A DNA stretch of 64,000 nt, taken from NCBI RefSeq assembly GCF_000413855.1, contig NZ_ATGG01000016.1, positions 101,855 through 165,854 of the forward strand, read 5' to 3'. The notes below the pieces were generated by a model that was not told the origin of the DNA, did no database searches, and saw only the letters and a list, made by a program, of their open reading frames with translations. Both the position numbers and the translations under genes were made by a program. Positions 46,533 through 55,244 of this stretch are shown piece by piece. The DNA is from Acinetobacter gyllenbergii CIP 110306 = MTCC 11365 (lineage in GTDB: Bacteria > Pseudomonadota > Gammaproteobacteria > Pseudomonadales > Moraxellaceae). Within the stretch, counting starts at the first letter, position 1, and the number at the start of each line of letters is the position of its first letter.

Positions 46533-47849
46533 TTAAAACTTATACATCGACACAAAGTTAAGGCGTGACACATCCGCCGTTCTGCCATCAAATACCTCAC
46601 GTTTTCCTTGATGATATTCCATCCCAATATCAATTTGCTCGGCAGGTGAATAGAAGACATTGACGGCGTAATCGGTTAAGCGTTTATTGGCATCCTGATT
46701 CAGTTTGGCATATTCAGTGTTGTCATCATATTCAAATAGCGAAGCCGATACATTGGTACGCCATTGATCATTGAATTTATACGAATAACCGAGATTAAAA
46801 CTGTTTAGCTTATTCATCATTAAATCGGTTTTATCCTGATCTAAAGAGAAATCCCCTGCTGCATTCAATGCCGTAGCATTCACCAACCCACTTTGCGTGG
46901 TATAAGGCATGAACTTTTGATCACCTACAATATATTGATAGTTCGCCTGAACAGATTGCTGTGGATCAAGTTGATATTTGAGTCCCGCACCCGCCCCCCA
47001 ACTGACTTTCTTAACCGTCTCTTTTGCCACGTCCACAGATTTCTCATTCACAAAGCCTTGAGCCAATGCCATTAACGGTCCTTGCTTGACGGTATATCGC
47101 CCCGTCAATGTTGGAAAAGCTGATACACGTGAACCCGTATATTCAAATGCCACTTTCAAATCATGATTCTGATCAATTTTCCAGTCATAACGCACCTGAG
47201 GTGTGCGTGTATAAGATGTACCGATAAACTGGGTGTAATCGACCGATTCCGTTCGGGTTTCCATATTAGACATTAATGACCATGTTTGGCCAAAGGTCCA
47301 GTCTTTATAGGTAAAAAATGCATGGCGAATACGGAATTTACCATCACCAGTTCCCATATTGGAACTATCAAAGAAATCAGCCTCCACATTTCCTTTGATC
47401 GCCTTGTCTGGACTGTTGAAATAGACACCGAGTCGGCTGGCATTTATGCTTGCATCCGAACGGGAATGGTTTGAGCGTTGCGCGCTTTCAAATGGAGTTC
47501 GATAGATACTGCTTGTGGTTCTGCCGCCTGAATCTGGAGAAGACTTAAAATCAACTGCTGCATCTAGTCGGGCAATACCGTAAACCTTCACATTATCCGT
47601 CCAAGTGACCCATGAAGGAGCAACGGGCTTCTCTGTTACCGTTGCTTTAGTTTTTTCGATGTTCTCTTCGATCTTTACTTGTTTGACCTGTAAATTATTT
47701 TGAGTTTGTTTTTGAGCAGCAAGTTCTGCTTTTAATTTTTGCAGCTCGGTTTCTAGCAAATTAATTCTTTGTTCTGTGGTGTCAGAAGAATTTGCAAAAA
47801 TAGTCCCTGAAGCCGCAGCGCAAGCTGCAGCTAAAATTAATTTTTTCAT
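46533..47849 (-). CDS. dcaP: DcaP-type outer-membrane porin
   Basis: A 438-residue outer-membrane protein: signal peptide ending near TIFANS, a coiled segment rich in Leu, Glu and Lys (about residues 24-65, TEQRINLLETELQKLKAEL) for trimerisation, and a beta barrel ending FVSMYKF. The plan matches DcaP, the diacid-induced porin of Acinetobacter that favours dicarboxylates. It sits fifth in an operon with acyl-CoA dehydrogenase, AAHS transporter and CoA-transferase, which supports the symbol. Gaps to neighbours are 39 and 17 bases. A more distant relative is at 22688-23974. Confidence 0.85.
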   Translation of the reverse strand: MKKLILAAACAAASGTIFANSSDTTEQRINLLETELQKLKAELAAQKQTQNNLQVKQVKIEENIEKTKATVTEKPVAPSWVTWTDNVKVYGIARLDAAVDFKSSPDSGGRTTSSIYRTPFESAQRSNHSRSDASINASRLGVYFNSPDKAIKGNVEADFFDSSNMGTGDGKFRIRHAFFTYKDWTFGQTWSLMSNMETRTESVDYTQFIGTSYTRTPQVRYDWKIDQNHDLKVAFEYTGSRVSAFPTLTGRYTVKQGPLMALAQGFVNEKSVDVAKETVKKVSWGAGAGLKYQLDPQQSVQANYQYIVGDQKFMPYTTQSGLVNATALNAAGDFSLDQDKTDLMMNKLNSFNLGYSYKFNDQWRTNVSASLFEYDDNTEYAKLNQDANKRLTDYAVNVFYSPAEQIDIGMEYHQGKREVFDGRTADVSRLNFVSMYKF

Positions 47850-47888
47850 CTTTTAGTCCTTTAAGAAGCCTTTCCCGTGGGTGTAAGG

Positions 47889-48542
47889 CTAAACCACTGT
47901 CGCGTCAATCAATGGACAGGCTGTCAGCGCCTGTAATTCATCAAAACTTAAACCCGCTACCATTTCCGTGACATAGGCTTGTTGATCTTTGAGCTCAATA
48001 ATGCATAAATCGGTATAAATACGATCTACGCACTGTTCCCCAGTTATTGGATATGTGAGTGCATCAACAATTTTTGCTTCACCTTTTTTAGTCACGTGTT
48101 CCATATAGACATAAATACTTTTTGCACCCACAGCCAGATCCATTGCACCACCGACAGCAGGTACATCATCGGGCTTACCTGTATGCCAGTTGGCTAAATC
48201 TCCATTGACAGCCACCTGAAAAGCGCCAATAACACAAATGTCCAAGTGCCCACCACGCATGATGTCAAAAGAATCACCATGATGCATAAAGCAGCCACCG
48301 TCCAGCAAAGTCACCAACTCCTTGCCTGCATTGACCAAATCTTCGTCTTCTTGGCCAGGTTTTGGAGGTGGTCCAAAAGCCAAAACACCATTTTCAGAAT
48401 GCAGAAATATCTCTTTATCCTTAGGTAGATACTTGGCCACATTGGTCGGCAAGCCAATTCCTAAATTCACATAAGAACCTTCAGGAATATCTTGTGCAAT
48501 CAACATGGCAATCTCTTCTCGAGAACGTTTTTGAACTGACAT
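47889..48542 (-). CDS. dcaJ: 3-oxoacid/diacid CoA-transferase, subunit B
   Basis: A 217-residue CoA-transferase beta subunit with the catalytic Glu in HSENGVLAFGP near residue 47 and GGAMDLAVGAK near 118. With its partner it moves CoA from succinyl-CoA to a dicarboxylate such as adipate, activating it for beta-oxidation. ATG 48542 is preferred: it overlaps the subunit A stop as TAATG, and GGAG lies seven bases upstream. The longer frame from 48599 runs into subunit A. PcaJ/CatJ of the beta-ketoadipate pathway are close relatives, but the neighbours point to diacid use. Confidence 0.87.
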   Translation of the reverse strand: MSVQKRSREEIAMLIAQDIPEGSYVNLGIGLPTNVAKYLPKDKEIFLHSENGVLAFGPPPKPGQEDEDLVNAGKELVTLLDGGCFMHHGDSFDIMRGGHLDICVIGAFQVAVNGDLANWHTGKPDDVPAVGGAMDLAVGAKSIYVYMEHVTKKGEAKIVDALTYPITGEQCVDRIYTDLCIIELKDQQAYVTEMVAGLSFDELQALTACPLIDATVV

Positions 48543-49210
48543 TAAATATCTCCTACTTTCACAACATGCTGCACAAAAATTCCAGGCGTAATAATGCATT
48601 CAGGATCAAGTGTTCCAATTTCAACGGTATCGTTGACCTGAACAATGGTTGTTTTTGCTGCTTTGGCCATAATCGGACCAAAGTTTCGTGCAGCCTTCCG
48701 ATAGGTCAAATTTCCCCAGCGATCAGCTTTATCAGCATAAATCAGGGCAAAATCAGCATCAATCGGATATTCAAGTACATAGTTTTTACCGTTAATGGTG
48801 CGGGTTTCTTTGCCTTCAGCAATTTTGGTTCCATAACCTGTCGGGGTAAAAACTGCCCCTAAACCAGCGCCTGTGGCTTGAATGCGACAGGCTAGGTTGC
48901 CTTGCGGCACGAGTTCTAACTCAATTTTTCCTGCACGGTACAAGTCTTGAAATACAGTTGAGCCTGCCGACTTTGGAAATGAGCTAATCATTTTTTTCAC
49001 ACAACCTGCGATGATCAATTTTGTTAATCCCCGATCACCGGAAGCGGCATTGTTATTCACAATGGTCAGCTCTTTTTTCCCCAGATCAATTAAAGCTTCA
49101 ATGAGCTCAGCAGGTTGGCCTGTGACCCCAAAGCCACTTGTCATGATAGTTGCACCATCTGGAATTGCTTTTAAAATCGGTTCAATATTCTGGGTGATTT
49201 TATTTATCAT
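48542..49210 (-). CDS. dcaI: 3-oxoacid/diacid CoA-transferase, subunit A
   Basis: A 222-residue CoA-transferase alpha subunit. TIMTSGFGVTGQPAELIEAL near residue 21 and the glycine-rich GAGLGAVFTPTGYGT near 117 are typical of PcaI/CatI/ScoA. It pairs with the following gene, whose start overlaps its stop by one base, so the subunits are made in equal amounts. Succinyl-CoA is the expected CoA donor. Upstream gap to the transporter gene is 47 bases. Confidence 0.87.
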   Translation of the reverse strand: MINKITQNIEPILKAIPDGATIMTSGFGVTGQPAELIEALIDLGKKELTIVNNNAASGDRGLTKLIIAGCVKKMISSFPKSAGSTVFQDLYRAGKIELELVPQGNLACRIQATGAGLGAVFTPTGYGTKIAEGKETRTINGKNYVLEYPIDADFALIYADKADRWGNLTYRKAARNFGPIMAKAAKTTIVQVNDTVEIGTLDPECIITPGIFVQHVVKVGDI

Positions 49211-49257
49211 CTCACGTATCCCTTTTCATCATTCAATTGAAGTAACAGCTCAAGCCA

Positions 49258-50541
49258 TCACTCTGCTTTTTGCGGGTTAAATAGTCGGTCTTTAATAAAT
49301 AACAATGGAATTACACCGCAGATAAAATAAGCACCCGCCATCACTAATAGACCTAAACCAATCGAGCCATTTTGAGATAGAAAACCAATTGTTAATGGAG
49401 AGAAAATAGAAAGTACTTTACCAATGTTATAAGCGCCACCCACTGCCGAACCCCGAATAGAAGTCGGGAAACTTTCTGTCATATAGGTGGCATTAATGGC
49501 GTAAGGAATACCGTAAAGGAAACCGAAGAACAGCATCATCCATAAAATATTCGTTGGTGTATTTAAGTAGACAATGACTGGAATAAATAAGGCTGTACCA
49601 ATGGTTCCGAAAGCAAATACAGCGCGACGTCCTAATTTATCGGCAATAATTCCTGCAATCACTTTGGCGAACATCATAATCAGGAAAGTACCGACCATAT
49701 ACATAGCCATTTCTTTAAATTTGATGCCAAGATCAGACTCTAAATAAGCTGGTAACCAGTTACTCACCCCGTAATAACCAAACTGCAATGCACCTGTACT
49801 AATAATCCAAAGTACAAACATGGTGCCGTGTTTCTTATCTCTTAAAATTTCAATATATGGGTTTTGACGTTTTTTAGGTTGGTTACTTTGAGCGACTTCT
49901 AGCGCTTTTAATTGACGTGCTTTTTTCCAAGACTCAGGTTCAGGTACACAAAAGTGCATTAAAATTGACAACACCACAGGCGTGATTGCAATCCAATAAA
50001 GGAAACGCCAGCCATGTTCAGGAATAATATGACCTGCTAATAAAGTCGCTAACAAAGAACCTAAGGTATAACCCGTCATAAGAGTAGCCAAAACAGTCGA
50101 GCGATGTTTTGTTGGCACCATTTCTGACATTAAAATATTACAAGCAATATAGAGCGCACCTAAGCCCATCGCTCCAAAAGTTCTTAAAACTGCAAATTGC
50201 ATATAAGAATCAGTAAAACCCAGCGCACTGGTTAAAACTGAAGAATAAGCAATAAAAAACACAATAATGCGCACCCGTCCAAAACGGTCACAAGCCCAAC
50301 CACCAATCAGGCCACCAATTGCTGAACCTAAAAGTGTTAAACTGCCTAATGTTCCAGCTTGTACACCCGTTAAATGAAATTCTGTTTTAAGACTGGTCAG
50401 GCTCAATGCCAAAAAACCTAAATCTGCCCCATCACACAACAATGTTAAAAAAGCGAATATAAATGCGGTAATCCAAATCTTTTTAGGTGTTTGAATCGCT
50501 TCCCCGCGATCCCTTTCTTGTATAGCTGTTTCTGTCGTCAT
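49258..50541 (-). CDS. dcaK: AAHS-family MFS transporter for dicarboxylates
   Basis: A 427-residue transporter of the aromatic/organic acid:H+ symporter group, with about twelve membrane segments. AFLTLLCDGADLGFLALSL near residue 28 has the family Asp-Gly-Ala-Asp motif, and GWACDRFGRVRIIVFF near 78 is the loop 2-3 signature. The start at 50541 (MTTETAIQERD) has GAGG eight bases upstream; the frame from 50583 is less likely. Second in the operon, between acyl-CoA dehydrogenase and CoA-transferase genes, so it probably imports the diacid. It has a close paralogue at 62436-63686. Confidence 0.87.
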   Translation of the reverse strand: MTTETAIQERDRGEAIQTPKKIWITAFIFAFLTLLCDGADLGFLALSLTSLKTEFHLTGVQAGTLGSLTLLGSAIGGLIGGWACDRFGRVRIIVFFIAYSSVLTSALGFTDSYMQFAVLRTFGAMGLGALYIACNILMSEMVPTKHRSTVLATLMTGYTLGSLLATLLAGHIIPEHGWRFLYWIAITPVVLSILMHFCVPEPESWKKARQLKALEVAQSNQPKKRQNPYIEILRDKKHGTMFVLWIISTGALQFGYYGVSNWLPAYLESDLGIKFKEMAMYMVGTFLIMMFAKVIAGIIADKLGRRAVFAFGTIGTALFIPVIVYLNTPTNILWMMLFFGFLYGIPYAINATYMTESFPTSIRGSAVGGAYNIGKVLSIFSPLTIGFLSQNGSIGLGLLVMAGAYFICGVIPLLFIKDRLFNPQKAE

Positions 50542-50599
50542 GTCCATATCCTCAGCAAGAATATGAGGCATCCCCTGCCTCATGGCACTTGATTTTTTA

Positions 50600-51754
50600 T
50601 TAGGCTGTTGCTTCCCGAATCATATTTTTTGCAATAATAATTTGTTGAACTTGCGTAGTGCCTTCATATAAACGGAACAAACGCACATCGCGATAAAAAC
50701 GCTCAATGGCATATTCACTGATATAGCCTGCACCACCGTGAATCTGTACACAGCGATCAGCAACACGGCCACACATTTCAGTTGCAAACATTTTTGCGCA
50801 AGATGCTTCTGTACTGATGTTTTCGCCATTATCTCTGCGGCGAGCTGCATCTAGGACCATACATTTAGCCGCATAAATCTCGGCTTTTGAGTCAGCAAGC
50901 ATGGCTTGAATCAACTGGAAGTTCGCAATAGGCTGACCAAACTGTTTGCGCTCAATTGCATAGTGCAGTGCGTCATTTAACATACGCTCAGAAACGCCCA
51001 CACTATATGCACCAATATGCAAACGCCCTTTATCAAGCACTTTCATTGCTGTTTTAAAACCGACACCTTCTACCCCACCAATCAATGCAGAAGCAGGTAC
51101 ACGGCAATTTTCAAAAATGACATCACAGGTATGAGAGCCTTTCTGCCCCATTTTTTGGTCAATTTTGCCCAATGTAATGCCTGGTGTGTTGGCCTCAACT
51201 AAAAAAGCTGAAATACCAGCTGACCCTTTAATTTCAGGATTGGTTCGTGCCATTACCGTGAAAGTTGCAGCGTGGGGTGCATTGGTAATAAATCGTTTGG
51301 TGCCATTTAGAATATAAAAGTCACCGTCTTTGACTGCACTGGTTTTTAAAGATGCCGCATCAGAACCAGATTCAGGTTCAGTTAAACAAAATGAACCAAT
51401 AATTTCGCCGCTTGCGTAACGCGGTAAATATTTTTGCTTTTGCTCTTCTGTACCATCAATCAAAATCGCACTAGAACCAATACCGTTATTAGTACCAATT
51501 AAAGAGCGAAAAGCTGGTGAAGTTTGTCCAAGTTCAAATGCTACTCTGACTTCTTCTTCCATGGTGATGCCTAGGCCCCCATATTCTTCGGGAATTGTGA
51601 GGCCGAACAAACCAAGCTCACGCATTTGCTGCACTATGTCATCTGGAATTTTGTCTTTCTCTACCACTTCGTTTTCACGAGGGATCAATTCATTTTTTAC
51701 AAAATCTCGAATAGTTGAAAGTAATTGTTCCAACATCCCTTCATCACGGATCAT
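50600..51754 (-). CDS. dcaA: acyl-CoA dehydrogenase for dicarboxylyl-CoA
   Basis: A 384-residue FAD acyl-CoA dehydrogenase. FCLTEPESGSDAASLKT lies near residue 122, RFITNAPHAATF near 156 and the C-terminal signature IHGGAGYISEYAIERFYRD near 339. It would introduce the 2,3 double bond into adipyl-CoA or a homologue, passing electrons to ETF. First gene of the leftward six-gene operon, facing the dcaECHF-type operon across 311 bases with a perfect ATTTCGTTAAACGAAAT palindrome midway. A paralogue at 61223-62374 shares long identical stretches. Confidence 0.88.
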   Translation of the reverse strand: MIRDEGMLEQLLSTIRDFVKNELIPRENEVVEKDKIPDDIVQQMRELGLFGLTIPEEYGGLGITMEEEVRVAFELGQTSPAFRSLIGTNNGIGSSAILIDGTEEQKQKYLPRYASGEIIGSFCLTEPESGSDAASLKTSAVKDGDFYILNGTKRFITNAPHAATFTVMARTNPEIKGSAGISAFLVEANTPGITLGKIDQKMGQKGSHTCDVIFENCRVPASALIGGVEGVGFKTAMKVLDKGRLHIGAYSVGVSERMLNDALHYAIERKQFGQPIANFQLIQAMLADSKAEIYAAKCMVLDAARRRDNGENISTEASCAKMFATEMCGRVADRCVQIHGGAGYISEYAIERFYRDVRLFRLYEGTTQVQQIIIAKNMIREATA

Positions 51755-52065
51755 CTGTGATCTCCCTTTTTATGTATTTCCATCGTACCCACCAGCTATC
51801 TCCAGCTTGTCTGGATACCATGTTTTAAATCTTGTTTACTGCGGATGTGTTTCATAGTACGAGAACAAAAACACAAATTTCAAGCTTTTTTTGAAAATTA
51901 ATTTCGTTAAACGAAATTTAAAAAATTACCAATACACAATATCAATCACTTATCTTATTTGACCAATCATAATTACTCTAAGAGACTAAATAAAACTTGA
52001 AATAAATTCCAAAATAAGCATCATAAAAGGAATATAGTTTTGATATGCGAAACAAGGAATTCAAA
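51755..52065. other. divergent promoter region between the two dca-type operons
   Basis: About 310 bases without a gene, very AT-rich. A perfect palindrome at 51901-51917 sits almost exactly midway, about 147 bases from the acyl-CoA dehydrogenase start and 149 from the enoyl-CoA hydratase start. It is well placed to control both directions. Confidence 0.6.
51901..51917. promoter_or_regulatory. IclR-type palindrome, site 1
   Basis: ATTTCGTTAAACGAAAT, a perfect dyad of the form TTTCGT-N3-ACGAAA, part of a wider AT palindrome. The same architecture recurs with C-G for T-A at 56503, 59538, 60949, 61093 and 63810. Confidence 0.65.
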
Positions 52066-52854
52066 ATGAGTGTATTAACAGGGAATAATTTCGTAGAAGT
52101 TGACTTTTCTATTCAAAAAATAGCGATTGTAAAAATAAACCGACCTGAAGCAAAAAATGCACTGAATACAGAGCTTCGCAAACAACTAGCACAAGCTTTT
52201 ACCGAATTGACTTTTAATGATGAGATCAATGCGGTTGTACTCACAGGTGGTGAAGAAGTTTTTGCTGCAGGTGCAGATTTAAAGGAAATGGCAACCGCAA
52301 CTTCCACAGAAATGTTATTACGTCATACCGAACGTTATTGGAACGCAATTGCCCAGTGCCCTAAACCTGTGATTGCTGCTGTCAATGGTTATGCATTAGG
52401 AGGTGGCTGTGAACTTGCAATGCATGCTGACATTATTATTGCTGGTAAAGGCGCAATCTTTGGTCAGCCGGAAATTAAAGTCGGGTTAATGCCGGGTGCT
52501 GGTGGTACACAACGTTTGTTCCGTGCTGTGGGTAAATTCCATGCCATGCGCATGATTATGACGGGTGCTATGGTGAAAGCCGAAGAAGCTTATATGATTG
52601 GTCTTGTTTCACAAGTCACAGAAGACGACCAGACGATCCCAACTGCGATTCAAATGGCACAGAGCCTCGCAAAAATGCCTCCTATTGCCTTGCAACAAAT
52701 TAAAGAAGTTGCGCTGATGAGCGAAGACGTTCCATTAAATGCTGGCTTAACCCTAGAGCGAAAATCATTCCAGTTACTATTTTCTACCGAAGATAAAAAT
52801 GAAGGCGTTCAAGCTTTTATTGAAAAGCGTAAACCGTTTTATCAAGGTAAGTAA
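52066..52854 (+). CDS. dcaE: enoyl-CoA hydratase of dicarboxylate beta-oxidation
   Basis: A 262-residue crotonase-family hydratase: EEVFAAGADLKEMA near residue 64 and NGYALGGGCELAMHADI near 107 form the oxyanion hole, and QPEIKVGLMPGAGGTQRL near 137 carries the second catalytic Glu. It hydrates 2,3-dehydroadipyl-CoA or a homologue. ATG 52066 is chosen over 52045: AAGGA lies seven bases before it. First gene of the rightward four-gene operon. Confidence 0.87.
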   Translation: MSVLTGNNFVEVDFSIQKIAIVKINRPEAKNALNTELRKQLAQAFTELTFNDEINAVVLTGGEEVFAAGADLKEMATATSTEMLLRHTERYWNAIAQCPKPVIAAVNGYALGGGCELAMHADIIIAGKGAIFGQPEIKVGLMPGAGGTQRLFRAVGKFHAMRMIMTGAMVKAEEAYMIGLVSQVTEDDQTIPTAIQMAQSLAKMPPIALQQIKEVALMSEDVPLNAGLTLERKSFQLLFSTEDKNEGVQAFIEKRKPFYQGK

Positions 52855-52883
52855 TTCAAAACGATAATAACTAAGGACTGAAC

Positions 52884-53645
52884 ATGAGCAGAAAAGTATT
52901 GATTAGTGCAGGTGGTTCTGGGATTGGTCGATGCATTGCCGAGGCATTTTTAACCAGCCATGATGAAGTTTTTGTTTGTGATATTAGCGCTAAAAGCCTT
53001 GAACAGTTTCAGAAAGACTATCCAAAGCTGCATATACATACCTGTAATTTGGCTGATCATGAGCAAATTAAACTCATGTTTAATGAAGCAGTTCAGAAAC
53101 TTGGCGGTATCGATATTTTAGTTAATAACACAGGCATCTCAGGCCCGACCGTTGCAGCAAATGAACTAAGTTTTGATGATTGGAACACGGTGATTAATTT
53201 AAACCTGAATAGCACTTTTTTAATGACCCAGTTAGCCATTCCCTATTTAAAGCAAGCAAAAGCAGGCGTAATTATTAATATGTCATCTATTGCCGGACGC
53301 TTAGGCTATCCATACCGTTTAGCCTATTCCACTTCCAAATGGGGCCTGATTGGTTTTACCAAAACGCTTTCTATGGAACTTGGTGCAGACAATATTCGAG
53401 TTAACGCGATCCTTCCAGGTGCGGTAGATGGTGATCGAGTTCAACGTGTATTACAGGCCCGTGCCAATGTAGCCCATACCTCACTTGAAGAAGTCACTCA
53501 AAACGCACTAAAAAATCAGTCGCTCAAATATTTTGTCAATCCAAAGCATATTGCAGATTTATGCCTATTTATAGCTTCAGACAGCGGACGCTCTATTTCT
53601 GGTCAAATCTTACCGATTGATGGTGATAAACAATGCTTAAGCTAA
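52884..53645 (+). CDS. dcaC: short-chain dehydrogenase/reductase
   Basis: A 253-residue SDR with the nucleotide motif SAGGSGIGRC at residue 8, the NNTG motif near 90 (usually NNAG), and Ser-Tyr-Lys catalytic residues in MSSIAG and AYSTSKWGL near 137-153. The AG in place of TG in the nucleotide motif is a mild oddity. It lies between the hydratase and the two-domain hydroxyacyl-CoA dehydrogenase genes. A second hydroxyacyl dehydrogenase or a stereo-inverting step is likely (inference); the symbol follows gene order from memory and is less certain than its neighbours. Confidence 0.78.
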   Translation: MSRKVLISAGGSGIGRCIAEAFLTSHDEVFVCDISAKSLEQFQKDYPKLHIHTCNLADHEQIKLMFNEAVQKLGGIDILVNNTGISGPTVAANELSFDDWNTVINLNLNSTFLMTQLAIPYLKQAKAGVIINMSSIAGRLGYPYRLAYSTSKWGLIGFTKTLSMELGADNIRVNAILPGAVDGDRVQRVLQARANVAHTSLEEVTQNALKNQSLKYFVNPKHIADLCLFIASDSGRSISGQILPIDGDKQCLS

Positions 53646-53706
53646 ATCAAAAAACCCTATTTTTCCGTTTAATTTCAAATATAGATTAATCATCAGGATG
53701 ATCGAC

Positions 53707-55230
53707 ATGACTTATGATATTAAAAGCATGGCTGTGATTGGTGTCGGTATTATGGGCAGTGGTATTGCTCAAATTGCTGCACAGTCAGGTCATACCACTT
53801 ATTTATATGATGCCAAAGCAGGTGCAGCAGAACAGGCCAAAGAAAAACTAGCTGCCACATTTCAAAAGTTAGTCGACAAAAATAAAATTACACTTGAGCA
53901 AGCAGCTCAGGCAAATAGCCATTTAGTTGTTGCTCAGCAAATTGAAGATTTAAAAAATTGCGATCTGATTGTAGAAGCAATTGTTGAACGCCTCGATATC
54001 AAACAGAGCTTGATGCAGCAGCTTGAAGATATTGTTTCCGACAATACCATTTTAGCCTCAAACACTTCTTCTCTGTCTATTACAGCGATTGCTGCAAATT
54101 GTAAAAAACCTGAACGTGTTGTGGGTTATCACTTTTTTAACCCAGTTCCACTCATGAAAGTGGTCGAAGTCATTCGTGGTTTAAAAACTGACCCTCTTAT
54201 TATTAATGCCTTAAATGATCTGTCTCGTGCCTTTGGCCATCGCCCTGTTGTTGCGAAGGATACCCCTGGATTTATTATTAATCATGCAGGTCGCGCTTAT
54301 GGAACTGAAGCACTTAAAATTTTAAACGAGAATGTCTGTGACATCAGTGAAATTGACCGAATTTTACGTGACGGCGTAGGATTTAGAATGGGTCCTTTTG
54401 AATTAATGGATTTAACTGGCCTTGATGTTTCTCACCCTGTGATGGAGTCGATTTATCATCAGTATTATGAAGAAGCCCGTTACAAACCAAGCCCGCTCAC
54501 CAAGCAAATGCTAGATGCCAAGCAACTTGGACGTAAAGTCAATCAAGGTTTTTATAACTATGAGACGGGTTCAAAAACTGGGGAACAACCTGCCAAGTTT
54601 GTAGAGCGTTTAGCCCGATATCCAAAAGTTTGGATTGCGACAGATTTCCCTGAAGATAAAAAACAGATCGAAGATTATTTAACTCAGCAAAATATTGCTC
54701 TAGACACCAACACCGAGCCACAAACAGATAGCTTATGTTTACTCGCTTGTTATGGTGAAGACACAACTCAAGCAGCTACTCGCCTAGGCGTTAACCCAGA
54801 ACAAACTGTTGCGATAGACATGCTTTATGGCATTGCAAAGCATCGAACCTTAATGCCATCACTTATTATCAAACCTGAATACCGTCAGGCAGCTCACTCT
54901 ATTTTCAATCTAGATGGAAATCTGGTGAGTATGATTAATGAAAGTATTGGCTTTGTTGCACAGCGTGTTTTAGCCATGGTGATTAATTTAGGCTGTGATA
55001 TTGCACAGCAAAATGTTGCAACTGTAGATGATATCAATGCCGCTGTCCGCTTAGGCCTGGGTTATCCATTTGGCCCAATTGAATGGGGCGATCATGTCGG
55101 TAGCCAAAAAATCTTACTCATTCTGAACCGTATAACAGCGCTTACGCATGACCCACGTTACCGCCCTAGCCCGTGGTTACAACGTCGTGTCGCACTACAT
55201 TTACCTCTTACTTTTACTCATGAGTCTTGA
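53707..55230 (+). CDS. dcaH: 3-hydroxyacyl-CoA dehydrogenase
   Basis: A 507-residue PaaH-type dehydrogenase. The NAD motif GVGIMGSGIAQIAAQSGH starts near residue 9, HFFNPVPLMKVVEVIRG with the catalytic His is near 141, and two C-terminal 3HCDH helical domains follow (GFIINHAGRAYGTEAL near 190 and a second copy near 400). It oxidises 3-hydroxyadipyl-CoA to 3-oxoadipyl-CoA with NAD. ATG 53707 is preferred to 53698 for ribosome-binding-site spacing (AGGA eight bases upstream). Confidence 0.88.
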   Translation: MTYDIKSMAVIGVGIMGSGIAQIAAQSGHTTYLYDAKAGAAEQAKEKLAATFQKLVDKNKITLEQAAQANSHLVVAQQIEDLKNCDLIVEAIVERLDIKQSLMQQLEDIVSDNTILASNTSSLSITAIAANCKKPERVVGYHFFNPVPLMKVVEVIRGLKTDPLIINALNDLSRAFGHRPVVAKDTPGFIINHAGRAYGTEALKILNENVCDISEIDRILRDGVGFRMGPFELMDLTGLDVSHPVMESIYHQYYEEARYKPSPLTKQMLDAKQLGRKVNQGFYNYETGSKTGEQPAKFVERLARYPKVWIATDFPEDKKQIEDYLTQQNIALDTNTEPQTDSLCLLACYGEDTTQAATRLGVNPEQTVAIDMLYGIAKHRTLMPSLIIKPEYRQAAHSIFNLDGNLVSMINESIGFVAQRVLAMVINLGCDIAQQNVATVDDINAAVRLGLGYPFGPIEWGDHVGSQKILLILNRITALTHDPRYRPSPWLQRRVALHLPLTFTHES

Positions 55231-55244
55231 AAAGGAATTTCTCA

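Noticed and set aside
47889..49210. CoA-transferase as the acetoacetate-activating partner of liuE
   Set aside because: It is about 13 kb away and lies within the dcaAKIJP-type operon between transporter and porin genes.
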